Assembly (NCBI GenBank): GCA_040752115.1
Contig: JBFMFB010000018.1
Coordinates: 1-48,365, forward strand
Reading direction: 5' to 3'
DNA length: 48,365 nucleotides
Origin: JBFMFB01 sp040752115
Lineage (GTDB): Bacteria; Pseudomonadota; Gammaproteobacteria; Burkholderiales; Sulfuricellaceae
Of this stretch, positions 42,234 through 48,365 are shown in pieces; the stretch's first letter is position 1; each line of letters begins with the position of its first letter. The notes under the pieces were generated by a model that did not search any database, was not told the origin of the DNA, and worked only from the letters and a program-made list of their open reading frames with translations. Position numbers and translations under genes: made by a program.

Positions 42234-42770
42234 GTGAGAATCGGCGCATCGGGCGTTGTGGAAGGCGCGCGCTTCATCGCCTCGCCCAACTGCGACGAGC
42301 GTCCGGAAGGGTGTGCGATCAGTCTGCTGGTGATCCACAACATCAGCTTGCCGCCGCGCGAGTACGGCGGCGAGGGCGTGATCGAGCTGTTCACCAACCG
42401 GCTCGACCCGCAAGCCCATCCTTACTACCGCGATATCGCCCACCTCAAGGTTTCAGCCCACTTCCTCATCCGGCGCGGCGGCGAGATCGTCCAGTTCGTT
42501 TCCTGCCGCCGGCGCGCCTGGCATGCCGGTGTTTCGGAGTGGCGCGGCCGGGCGCGCTGCAACGATTTTTCCATCGGCATCGAGCTGGAAGGCTGCGATG
42601 TCGAGCCGTTCACCGACATCCAGTACGAAAGGCTGGCGGAACTGACGCGGGCCTTGCAGGCCGTTTATCCGATCGAGGATATCGTCGGCCATGCCGACAT
42701 CGCGCCGGGGCGCAAAACCGACCCCGGGCCGTTCTTCGACTGGGAGCGGTTTCGCAACCGGCTAGCATAG
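42234..42770 (+). CDS. ampD: 1,6-anhydro-N-acetylmuramyl-L-alanine amidase AmpD
   Basis: AmpD is a cytoplasmic zinc amidase that recycles peptidoglycan fragments and keeps AmpR-type regulators silent. The 178-residue product matches AmpD in length. Zinc ligands and catalytic residues are visible: LVIHNISLPP (first His), SAHFLIRRGGEIVQFV, WHAGVSEWRGR, and VGHADIAPGRKTDPGPFFDW with the last His, Lys and Asp. There is no signal peptide, as expected for AmpD rather than AmiD. The start is GTG 42234 with a poor ribosome binding site. The stop codon lies inside the ATAGGGCG palindrome at 42767. Confidence 0.95.
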   Translation: MRIGASGVVEGARFIASPNCDERPEGCAISLLVIHNISLPPREYGGEGVIELFTNRLDPQAHPYYRDIAHLKVSAHFLIRRGGEIVQFVSCRRRAWHAGVSEWRGRARCNDFSIGIELEGCDVEPFTDIQYERLAELTRALQAVYPIEDIVGHADIAPGRKTDPGPFFDWERFRNRLA

Positions 42771-42816
42771 GGCGGCCCGCGGCCGCCATCCGCACGGCGG
42801 CCATGGGCCGCCCTAT
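42767..42816. repeat. ATAGGGCG palindromic repeat, copy 2 (over the ampD stop)
   Basis: ATAGGGCGGCCCGCGGCCGC and GCGGCCATGGGCCGCCCTAT form a near-perfect hairpin of about 20 pairs with a short loop. The left end contains the TAG stop of ampD (42768-42770). It shares ends and stem with copy 1 at 37428. It may end the ampD transcript, although no T-run follows at once (TGTTTCC). Confidence 0.82.
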
Positions 42817-42824
42817 GTTTCCAG

Positions 42825-42967
42825 CAGGGTGTTGAAAAACGTAGCGAGAGGGCGGTCAGGCAAGGCAAAAAACAGGCGAAGAAGCGGAGTTTACATGGAG
42901 TAAATGAGCATTCTGAGCCTGTTTTTGACGCAGCATCACGCCCTCGCAGTAGTTTTGCAACACCCTG
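42825..42967. mobile_element. MITE-like element with CAGGGTGTTG terminal inverted repeats
   Basis: This is a 143-base non-coding unit. The left end CAGGGTGTTGAAAAACGTAG... and the right end ...CAGTAGTTTTGCAACACCCTG are imperfect inverted repeats of about 28 bases. The interior has a further palindrome (AAAAACAGGC near 42865 and GCCTGTTTTT near 42918; TTTAC-ATGGA-GTAAA at the centre). So the whole unit can fold into one long hairpin. A truncated copy is at 33656. There is no transposase. The right end touches the purU stop codon. Confidence 0.8.
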
Positions 42968-43822
42968 CTAATCAAATACCACCGTCTTGTTGGCATAGAG
43001 CAGGATGCGGCTCTCGATGTGCCATCTCACCGCGCGCGACAGCACCATTTTCTCTAGATCTCTCCCCTTCTGGATCAGGTCGCTGATGGCGTCGCGATGC
43101 GAGATGCGCGCGACGTCCTGTTCGATGATCGGGCCGTCGTCGAGGATTTCCGTGACGTAGTGGCTGGTTGCGCCGATCAGCTTGACGCCGCGCTCGAAGG
43201 CGCGGTGGTAGGGCTTGGCGCCGTGGAAGGCGGGCAGGAAGGAGTGGTGGATGTTGATGATGCGGTTGGGGTAGTGGCGGATGAAATCGGCCGACAACAC
43301 CTGCATGTAGCGCGCCAGCACGATGAGGTCGACGTGGTGGTGGCGCAGCAGGGCAAGCTGGGTTTTTTCCGCCTCGGCCTTGGAATCCTTGGTGACTGCG
43401 ATGTGCTGGAAAGGGATGTCGTAGGACTCCGCCAGCCAATGCGTGTCCGGGTGGTTGCTGATGATCAGCGGAATCTCGCAATGCAGCTCGCCGCTCTGGT
43501 GGCGGTAGAGCAAATCCGCCAGGCAGTGGTCGTAGCGCGAGACGAAAATCGCGACCTTGGGCTTGTATTGCGACAGCGCCAGTTGCCATTTCATTTCGAA
43601 ACGCTCGGCGATCGGTGCGAACTGCCGATCGAAATCGCCCAGCCCCAGCGTGAAGTCCTGCAAGTCCCATTCCACCCGCATCAGGAACAGCCCTTTTTCG
43701 CTGTCCTGGTGCTGGTCGGCGTGGAGGATGTTGGCGTTGTGGCGGTAGAGGAAGTCGGCGATGGCCGCGACCAGGCCTTTGCGGTCGGGGCAGCTGATGA
43801 GCAGGATGGCGGTATTTTTCAT
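42968..43822 (-). CDS. purU: Formyltetrahydrofolate deformylase
   Basis: PurU hydrolyses 10-formyl-THF to formate and THF, balancing one-carbon units and feeding formate to purine synthesis. The 284-residue protein has an N-terminal ACT domain (about 1-85, LISCPDRKGLVAAIADFLY) and a formyltransferase-like catalytic domain with NIHHSFLPAFHGAKPYHRA, IGATSHYVTEILDDGPII and the catalytic Asp. These motifs separate it from PurN. The stop TAG (42970-42968) abuts the MITE-like element. It is divergent from nrdA, with about 220 bases between start codons that hold the NrdR-controlled promoter. Confidence 0.96.
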   Translation of the reverse strand: MKNTAILLISCPDRKGLVAAIADFLYRHNANILHADQHQDSEKGLFLMRVEWDLQDFTLGLGDFDRQFAPIAERFEMKWQLALSQYKPKVAIFVSRYDHCLADLLYRHQSGELHCEIPLIISNHPDTHWLAESYDIPFQHIAVTKDSKAEAEKTQLALLRHHHVDLIVLARYMQVLSADFIRHYPNRIINIHHSFLPAFHGAKPYHRAFERGVKLIGATSHYVTEILDDGPIIEQDVARISHRDAISDLIQKGRDLEKMVLSRAVRWHIESRILLYANKTVVFD

Positions 43823-43933
43823 TTTGGCGATCGCGGAAAATGCGGTGAATGATACATCATAACCGGCTGACGGAAAGGAGATCGGCGTTATCGCACTGAT
43901 TCGGCAGCGTAATTTTGTGTGAGTAAAAAATAA

Positions 43934-43962
43934 TTGCGTTTTGTCAACCGCATGACTAGAAT
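43934..43962 (+). promoter_or_regulatory. Candidate sigma-70 promoter of nrdA
   Basis: TTGCGT (43934-43939) and TAGAAT (43957-43962) are spaced by 17 bases, which predicts a start near 43969. The -10 lies inside the upstream NrdR box, which fits repression by steric block. The hexamers are seen; their use is inferred. Confidence 0.6.
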
Positions 43963-43968
43963 TAGTTC
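43953..43968 (+). promoter_or_regulatory. NrdR box 1
   Basis: TGACTAGAATTAGTTC fits the central part of the NrdR consensus (acaCwAtATaTwGtgt) at most positions and is itself palindromic (ACTA...TAGT). It lies exactly 31 bases, three helical turns, upstream of box 2, the spacing known for paired NrdR boxes. Confidence 0.75.
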
Positions 43969-43983
43969 AAGTTGTCACGACAA

Positions 43984-43999
43984 CCACAAGATATTGTGG
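43984..43999 (+). promoter_or_regulatory. NrdR box 2
   Basis: CCACAAGATATTGTGG is a palindrome with 6-base arms and a strong match to the NrdR consensus, especially the centre CAAGATATTG. NrdR is the ATP/dATP-sensing repressor of ribonucleotide reductase genes. It sits between the predicted start and the nrdA coding region. Confidence 0.85.
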
Positions 44000-44046
44000 T
44001 TATGTCTGATTCGTTGCTTAACAATATCACGGGAGAACAATCCATC

Positions 44047-46875
44047 ATGCAGCTCGCTACCGAATCCATCCCGCTCCGTCCCGTTTCGGCTTCCGCTCCG
44101 ACGCCGTCCTGGCCTTCCAACGATACCGACTGCGCCCAATACCGGGTTATCCGCCGCAACGGCAGCGTGGTCGGTTTCGAGCCGACCAAGATATCCATCG
44201 CCATGACCAAGGCCTTCATTGCCGTGGAAGGCGGCCAGGGCGCGGCATCTGCGCGCATCCGCGAGCTGGTGGCGGAGCTCACCGGGCAGGTGGTCGGTGC
44301 GCTGATGCGGCGCCAGCCGGGCGGCGGGACGTTCCACATCGAGGATGTCCAGGATCAGGTAGAGCTCGCGCTGATGCGCTCCGGCGAGCACGACGTGGCG
44401 CGCGCCTATGTGTTGTACCGCGAGCAGCGCGCCCGGGAGCGCGCCCAGCAGAAGGCCGCGGGCGAGGCTCCGGCGCATGCGATCAACGTCATCGAGAATG
44501 GCCAGTCCCGGCTGCTCGATACTGTGCGTCTGGAAGCGCTGATCGCCTCCGCCTGCGAAGGCTTAAGTGAAGCGGTCGAACCGAAGCGCATTCTCGAAGC
44601 GACCCTGCGCGATTTGTACGACGGCGTGCCGATGGAGGAAGTGGGCAAATCCGCCATCCTGTCCGCCCGCGCGCTGATCGAGAAAGACCCGGACTACGGC
44701 TCCGTCACCGCACGCCTGCTGCTCGACACCATCCGCCGCGAAGTGCTGGGCGAATCCGCTACCCAGGCCGATATGGCGACCCGCTACGCCGAATATTTTC
44801 CGTCCTTCATCAAGAAGGGCATCGAAGCCGAGCTGCTCGACGAGCGCCTGGCGCAGTTCGACCTGAAACGCCTGGGCGCGGCGCTCAAAGCCGAGCGCGA
44901 TTTCCAATTCGGCTATCTCGGGCTGCAAACCCTGTATGACCGTTATTTCCTGCACGTCGAGGACCGGCGCATCGAGCTGCCGCAGGCGTTCTTCATGCGC
45001 GTGGCGATGGGGCTCGCGCTCAACGAGATCGACCGCGAAGCCCGCGCCATCGAGTTCTACGACCTGCTGTCCTCCTTCGATTTCATGAGCTCGACGCCGA
45101 CGCTGTTCAATGCCGGCACCCGCCGCTCGCAGCTCTCCTCCTGCTATCTGACCACGGTGGGCGACGATCTCGACGGCATCTACGAAGCGATCAAGGAAAA
45201 CGCGCTGCTGTCCAAGTTCGCCGGCGGTCTGGGCAACGACTGGACGCCGGTGCGCGCGCTGGGATCGCACATCAAGGGCACCAACGGCAAATCGCAAGGC
45301 GTGGTGCCCTTCCTCAAGGTGGTCAACGACACCGCGGTGGCGGTGAACCAGGGCGGCAAGCGCAAGGGTGCAGTGTGCGCCTACCTTGAAACTTGGCACC
45401 TGGACATCGAGGAATTCCTAGAGTTGCGCAAGAACACCGGCGACGACCGCCGCCGCACCCACGACATGAATACCGCCAACTGGGTGCCCGACCTGTTCAT
45501 GAAGCGCGTGATGGAAGGGGGCGACTGGACGCTGTTTTCGCCCTCGGACGTGCCTGATCTGCACGACAAGTACGGACGCGCCTTCGAGGCCGCCTATACT
45601 GACTACGAAGCCAAGGCGGCGCGCGGTGAGATCAAGCTGCACAAGAAAGTGCCGGCGCTCGGCCTGTGGCGCAAGATGCTCACCATGCTGTTCGAAACCG
45701 GCCATCCCTGGATCACCTTCAAGGACCCCTGCAACATCCGCAGCCCGCAAAGCCATGTCGGGTCGGTGCACAGCTCGAACCTGTGCACCGAGATCACCCT
45801 CAATACCAGCGACGGCGAAATCGCGGTGTGCAATCTGGGGTCGGTGAATCTGGTCGCGCACATCAAGGACGGCAAGCTCGACCTCGACAAGCTGAAAAAC
45901 ACCGTCCGCACCGCCATGCGCATGCTGGACAACGTCATCGACATCAACTACTACGCCGTGGCCAAGGCCAGGAACGCCAACCTCAAGCACCGCCCGGTGG
46001 GCCTGGGCATCATGGGTTTCCAGGACTGCCTGCATCGGCTGCGCGTGCCTTACGCCTCCGACGAGGCGGTGGAATTCGCCGATCGCTCGATGGAGGCGGT
46101 GGCGTACTACGCCTATTGGGCCTCTACCGAGCTGGCGGAAGAGCGCGGCAGCTATTCCACTTTTACCGGCTCGCTGTGGGATCGCGGCATCCTGCCCCAC
46201 GAATCCAACCGCCTGCTGGCGGAAGAGCGCGGCGGCTATCTCGAAGTGGACGGCTCGATCGCTTTGGACTGGGAAGTTTTGCGGGCGCGCATCAAGCAGC
46301 ACGGCATGAGGAACTCCAACTGCCTGGCGATTGCGCCGACCGCGACCATCGCCAACATCGTCGGCGTCTCCGCCAGCATCGAGCCGACCTACCAGAACGT
46401 CTACGTCAAATCCAACCTCTCGGGCGAATTTACCGTCAGCAACCGCTACCTGGTGGACGACCTGAAAACCGCCGGCCTGTGGGACGAAGTGATGATCGCC
46501 GACCTCAAGTACTTCGATGGCAGCCTGGCGAAAATCGACCGCATTCCGGCGGAGTTGCGCACCCTCTACGCCACCGCCTTCGAAATCGAGCCGAAGTGGT
46601 TGATCGAAGCCGCTTCCCGCCGCCAGAAGTGGATCGACCAGGCGCAGTCGCTCAATCTCTACATCTCCGCGCCCTCCGGCAAGAAGCTGGATGAAACCTA
46701 CAAGCTCGCCTGGCTGCGCGGTTTGAAAACTACCTATTATCTGCGCAGTCTCGGCGCTACTCACGCAGAGAAATCGACGGCAAAGGCAGGCGCGCTGAAC
46801 GCCGTGCCGGTGGCGCCGGAACCAGAAACCAAGTTCTGCTCGATTGACAACCCGGATTGCGAAGCCTGCCAGTAA
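44047..46875 (+). CDS. nrdA: Ribonucleoside-diphosphate reductase class Ia, alpha subunit
   Basis: NrdA carries the active site that reduces NDPs to dNDPs. From ATG 44047 the protein has 942 residues. GGGAG lies 11 bases upstream. An ATG at 44002 directly follows NrdR box 2 without a ribosome binding site and is less likely. An ATP-cone is at about 31-125 (RVIRRNGSVVGFEPTKISIAM). Active-site residues are seen in QLSSCYL, SSNLCTEI (Asn, Cys, Glu), CNLGSVN, and the tyrosine pair region ending EPTYQNVY. The C-terminal shuttle cysteines are in CSIDNPDCEACQ. The last codons are half of a long inverted repeat (46848-46896). nrdB follows after 281 bases of repeat sequence. Confidence 0.95.
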   Translation: MQLATESIPLRPVSASAPTPSWPSNDTDCAQYRVIRRNGSVVGFEPTKISIAMTKAFIAVEGGQGAASARIRELVAELTGQVVGALMRRQPGGGTFHIEDVQDQVELALMRSGEHDVARAYVLYREQRARERAQQKAAGEAPAHAINVIENGQSRLLDTVRLEALIASACEGLSEAVEPKRILEATLRDLYDGVPMEEVGKSAILSARALIEKDPDYGSVTARLLLDTIRREVLGESATQADMATRYAEYFPSFIKKGIEAELLDERLAQFDLKRLGAALKAERDFQFGYLGLQTLYDRYFLHVEDRRIELPQAFFMRVAMGLALNEIDREARAIEFYDLLSSFDFMSSTPTLFNAGTRRSQLSSCYLTTVGDDLDGIYEAIKENALLSKFAGGLGNDWTPVRALGSHIKGTNGKSQGVVPFLKVVNDTAVAVNQGGKRKGAVCAYLETWHLDIEEFLELRKNTGDDRRRTHDMNTANWVPDLFMKRVMEGGDWTLFSPSDVPDLHDKYGRAFEAAYTDYEAKAARGEIKLHKKVPALGLWRKMLTMLFETGHPWITFKDPCNIRSPQSHVGSVHSSNLCTEITLNTSDGEIAVCNLGSVNLVAHIKDGKLDLDKLKNTVRTAMRMLDNVIDINYYAVAKARNANLKHRPVGLGIMGFQDCLHRLRVPYASDEAVEFADRSMEAVAYYAYWASTELAEERGSYSTFTGSLWDRGILPHESNRLLAEERGGYLEVDGSIALDWEVLRARIKQHGMRNSNCLAIAPTATIANIVGVSASIEPTYQNVYVKSNLSGEFTVSNRYLVDDLKTAGLWDEVMIADLKYFDGSLAKIDRIPAELRTLYATAFEIEPKWLIEAASRRQKWIDQAQSLNLYISAPSGKKLDETYKLAWLRGLKTTYYLRSLGATHAEKSTAKAGALNAVPVAPEPETKFCSIDNPDCEACQ

Positions 46876-46896
46876 GGCAGGCTCGCAATCCGGGTT
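46848..46896. repeat. Long inverted repeat over the nrdA stop codon
   Basis: CAACCCGGATTGCGAAGCCT-GCC (46848-46870) and GGCAGGCTCGCAATCCGGGT-TG (46876-46896) are complementary except for one extra base, with loop AGTAA that holds the TAA stop. The left arm encodes the last residues of NrdA, including the terminal CxxC. No T-run follows, so it is not a normal intrinsic terminator. Confidence 0.85.
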
Positions 46897-47043
46897 GCGG
46901 CGTAGACAAGACGCCACGAAGTGGCTTCTTGCGGTGCAGGCTAATGTTGGCGAAGCCAACGTTATGCCGGAGCCAATAACTTTGCGCCAGCAAGTTAAGC
47001 CCCGAAGGGGCGGCCGAAGCCACAATCCAGTAGGCGAAGAAAC
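46897..47043. repeat. Hairpin-string element with GAA loops (copy 2)
   Basis: Successive hairpins follow the inverted repeat: GGCGT-AGACAAG-ACGCC (46898-46914), GCCAC-GAA-GTGGC (46912-46924), AATGTTGGC-GAA-GCCAACGTT (46943-46963), AACTTTGC...GCAAGTT (46978-46996), GCCCC-GAA-GGGGC (46999-47011). The third is framed by GTGCAGGCT and TATGCCGGA, as in the element at 13200. Three of the loops are GAA. There is no coding frame with support. Confidence 0.75.
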
Positions 47044-47136
47044 GTAGGTTGGGTTAGCCCGCAGGGCGTAACCCAACAAACCGAACAACCTTGAATGAAC
47101 GTTGGGTTACGGCGCTGCGCGCCTAACCCAACCTAC
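47044..47136. repeat. GTAGGTTGGGTT palindromic repeat before nrdB
   Basis: GTAGGTTGGGTTAGCCCGCA at 47044 pairs with ...TGCGCGCCTAACCCAACCTAC ending 47136. The inner arms CGTAACCCAAC and GTTGGGTTACG pair too. It ends 9 bases before the nrdB ribosome binding site, so the nrdA-nrdB gap is wholly filled by repeats. Confidence 0.82.
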
Positions 47137-47156
47137 ATGTTTTGCTGGAGATGCCC

Positions 47157-48275
47157 ATGCTCAACTTCGAAGACGACATCGTCGTTCACCCCAAACCGAC
47201 TCCCGCCGGCATCGGCGCGACGCCTGTTTCCGCTGCGCTGACCGGCATCCGCGATACTCACCGCATCCGCGTCGAGGACAAGGCCATCATCAACGGCCAG
47301 GCCGACGTCAACCAGCTGGTGCCGTTCAAGTACAAGTGGGCGTGGGAGAAATACCTCAACGCTTGCGCCAACCACTGGATGCCGCAGGAAGTGAACATGA
47401 ACCGCGACATCGCGTTGTGGAAGGATCCGAATGGCCTGACCGAGGACGAGCGCCGCATCGTCAAGCGCAATCTGGGGTTCTTCGTCACCGCCGACAGCCT
47501 CGCCGCCAACAACATCGTCCTTGGCACCTATCGCCACGTCACCGCGCCAGAGTGCCGCCAGTTCCTATTGCGCCAGGCGTTCGAAGAGGCCATCCACACT
47601 CATGCCTACCAGTACATCGTGGAAAGCCTGGGGCTGGACGAGGGCGAAATCTTCAACATGTACCACGAGATACCGAGCATTCGCGACAAGGACGAATTCC
47701 TGATCCCGTTCATCGACACCCTGTGCAATCCAGAATTCAAGACCGGCACGCCGCAGGCCGACCAGAAGCTGCTGCGCTCGATCATCGTCTTCGCCTGCAT
47801 CATGGAGGGGTTGTTCTTTTATGTCGGCTTCGTGCAGATCCTTGCGCTGGGGCGGCAGAACAAGATGACCGGCGCCGCCGAGCAGTATCAGTACATCCTG
47901 CGCGACGAATCCATGCACCTCAACTTCGGCGTGGATCTCATCAACCAGATCAAGCTGGAAAACCCCCATCTGTGGACGCGCGAATTCCGGGAGGAAATCG
48001 CCGGCCTGATCCGCACGGCGGTGGACCTGGAATACCGCTACGCCGAAGACACCATGCCGCGCGGCGTGCTCGGCCTCAATGCGCCGATGTTCAAGGAATA
48101 CCTGCGCTTCATCGCCAACCGCCGCTGCCAGCAGATCGGTCTGGACGAACTCTTCCCCGGCGCCGCCAACCCCTTCCCGTGGATGAGCGAAATGATCGAC
48201 CTGAAGAAAGAAAAGAATTTCTTCGAGACACGGGTCACTGAGTACCAATCCGGTGGCGCGCTGAGCTGGGATTAA
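47157..48275 (+). CDS. nrdB: Ribonucleoside-diphosphate reductase class Ia, beta subunit
   Basis: NrdB houses the di-iron centre and tyrosyl radical. The start ATG 47157 (MLNFEDDIVVHPKP) has TGGAG at 47145-47149, 7 bases upstream; a second ATG at 47151 is too close to it. The product has 372 residues. The metal and radical residues are in EEAIHTHAYQYI (Glu, His and the radical Tyr with the same spacing as E. coli Glu115, His118, Tyr122), and the later ligands are in IMEGLFFYVGF and RDESMHLNFG. An intact radical Tyr supports class Ia. Signal peptide or fusion is absent. It probably shares the nrdA transcript and NrdR control. Confidence 0.95.
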   Translation: MLNFEDDIVVHPKPTPAGIGATPVSAALTGIRDTHRIRVEDKAIINGQADVNQLVPFKYKWAWEKYLNACANHWMPQEVNMNRDIALWKDPNGLTEDERRIVKRNLGFFVTADSLAANNIVLGTYRHVTAPECRQFLLRQAFEEAIHTHAYQYIVESLGLDEGEIFNMYHEIPSIRDKDEFLIPFIDTLCNPEFKTGTPQADQKLLRSIIVFACIMEGLFFYVGFVQILALGRQNKMTGAAEQYQYILRDESMHLNFGVDLINQIKLENPHLWTREFREEIAGLIRTAVDLEYRYAEDTMPRGVLGLNAPMFKEYLRFIANRRCQQIGLDELFPGAANPFPWMSEMIDLKKEKNFFETRVTEYQSGGALSWD

Positions 48276-48305
48276 GAGCCTATTTTCGGCAAAGAAGAAA
48301 TTCTT

Positions 48306-48365
48306 TCGGTGCAGGCTAACATGCGCGCAGTGCATCGCGCGCTTATCTCATGTCGGGGGAACCCG
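48306..48365. repeat. Hairpin-string element (copy 3), cut by window edge
   Basis: TTTCGGTGCAGGCTAACATG, followed by GCGCGC...GCGCGC and CATGTCGGGGG, repeats the frame GTGCAGGCT...ATG(C/T)CGG seen at 13334 and 46934, with other stem bases. Only 60 bases are visible after nrdB. The region contains no gene. Confidence 0.6.

Noticed and set aside
46875..46896. Intrinsic terminator after nrdA
   Set aside because: The stem is strong but no T-run follows, and nrdB downstream should be read through; listed as an inverted repeat instead.

Overview
The window is a GC-rich chromosomal segment of a betaproteobacterium, most likely in the Nitrosomonadales/Gallionellales-type group. The evidence is gene order (ndk-rlmN-pilW-rodZ-ispG-hisS-yfgM-bamB-der, then hfq-hflX-hflK-hflC-DUF2065-hisZ-purA, then rnr-rlmB), a HisZ-type histidine pathway and a betaproteobacterial CobD-like protein. 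The species cannot be fixed from sequence alone. No phage, plasmid, CRISPR array or intact insertion sequence is visible.

Layout. 1-294: start of a DedD/SPOR-type cell-division protein, cut by the edge. 471-9746: housekeeping block for nucleotide balance, rRNA/tRNA methylation, type IV pilus and cell-shape proteins, isoprenoids, histidyl-tRNA, outer-membrane assembly and ribosome biogenesis. 9885-13178: a large membrane GGDEF-EAL protein lying between der and hfq. 13539-20028: hfq, hflX, hflKC, DUF2065, hisZ and purA. 20079-20165 (minus): tRNA-Leu(CAG). 20203-23207: rnr and rlmB. 23489-26856: a cobalamin salvage island (CobD-like, CobC-like, BtuF-like, PduO-type adenosyltransferase). 27099-30782: an alpha-hydroxyketone quorum-sensing cluster (CqsA/LqsA-type synthase facing an LqsS/LqsR-type kinase and regulator). 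31104-33549: gamma-carbonic anhydrase plus SulP anion transporter, a plausible inorganic-carbon module. 34046-37300: PP0621-like protein and the PilS/PilR two-component system. 37542-42770: a coiled-coil membrane protein, PilZ protein, glycogen phosphorylase, CaCA exchanger and AmpD. 42968-48275: purU and class Ia ribonucleotide reductase nrdA/nrdB behind a pair of NrdR boxes.

Two features stand out. The first is the quorum-sensing cluster. Its synthase and response regulator are intact, but its sensor kinase gene is split by a one-base excess in a C6 run, inside a conserved block next to the membrane domain. The second is the density of short non-coding palindromic elements. At least five families are present: CACGAAT-arm elements in five gaps, strings of hairpins with GAA or AAA loops, GTAGG(N)TGGG palindromes, ATAGGGCG palindromes, and a MITE-like element with CAGGGTGTTG ends. 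They sit almost only between genes, several directly against stop codons or ribosome binding sites, and one long inverted repeat overlaps the last codons of nrdA.

Cyclic di-GMP signalling appears twice (GGDEF-EAL protein; PilZ protein translationally coupled to glycogen phosphorylase). With PilW, PilS/PilR and the quorum-sensing genes, this suggests a surface-associated lifestyle switching between states. That is inference from gene content.
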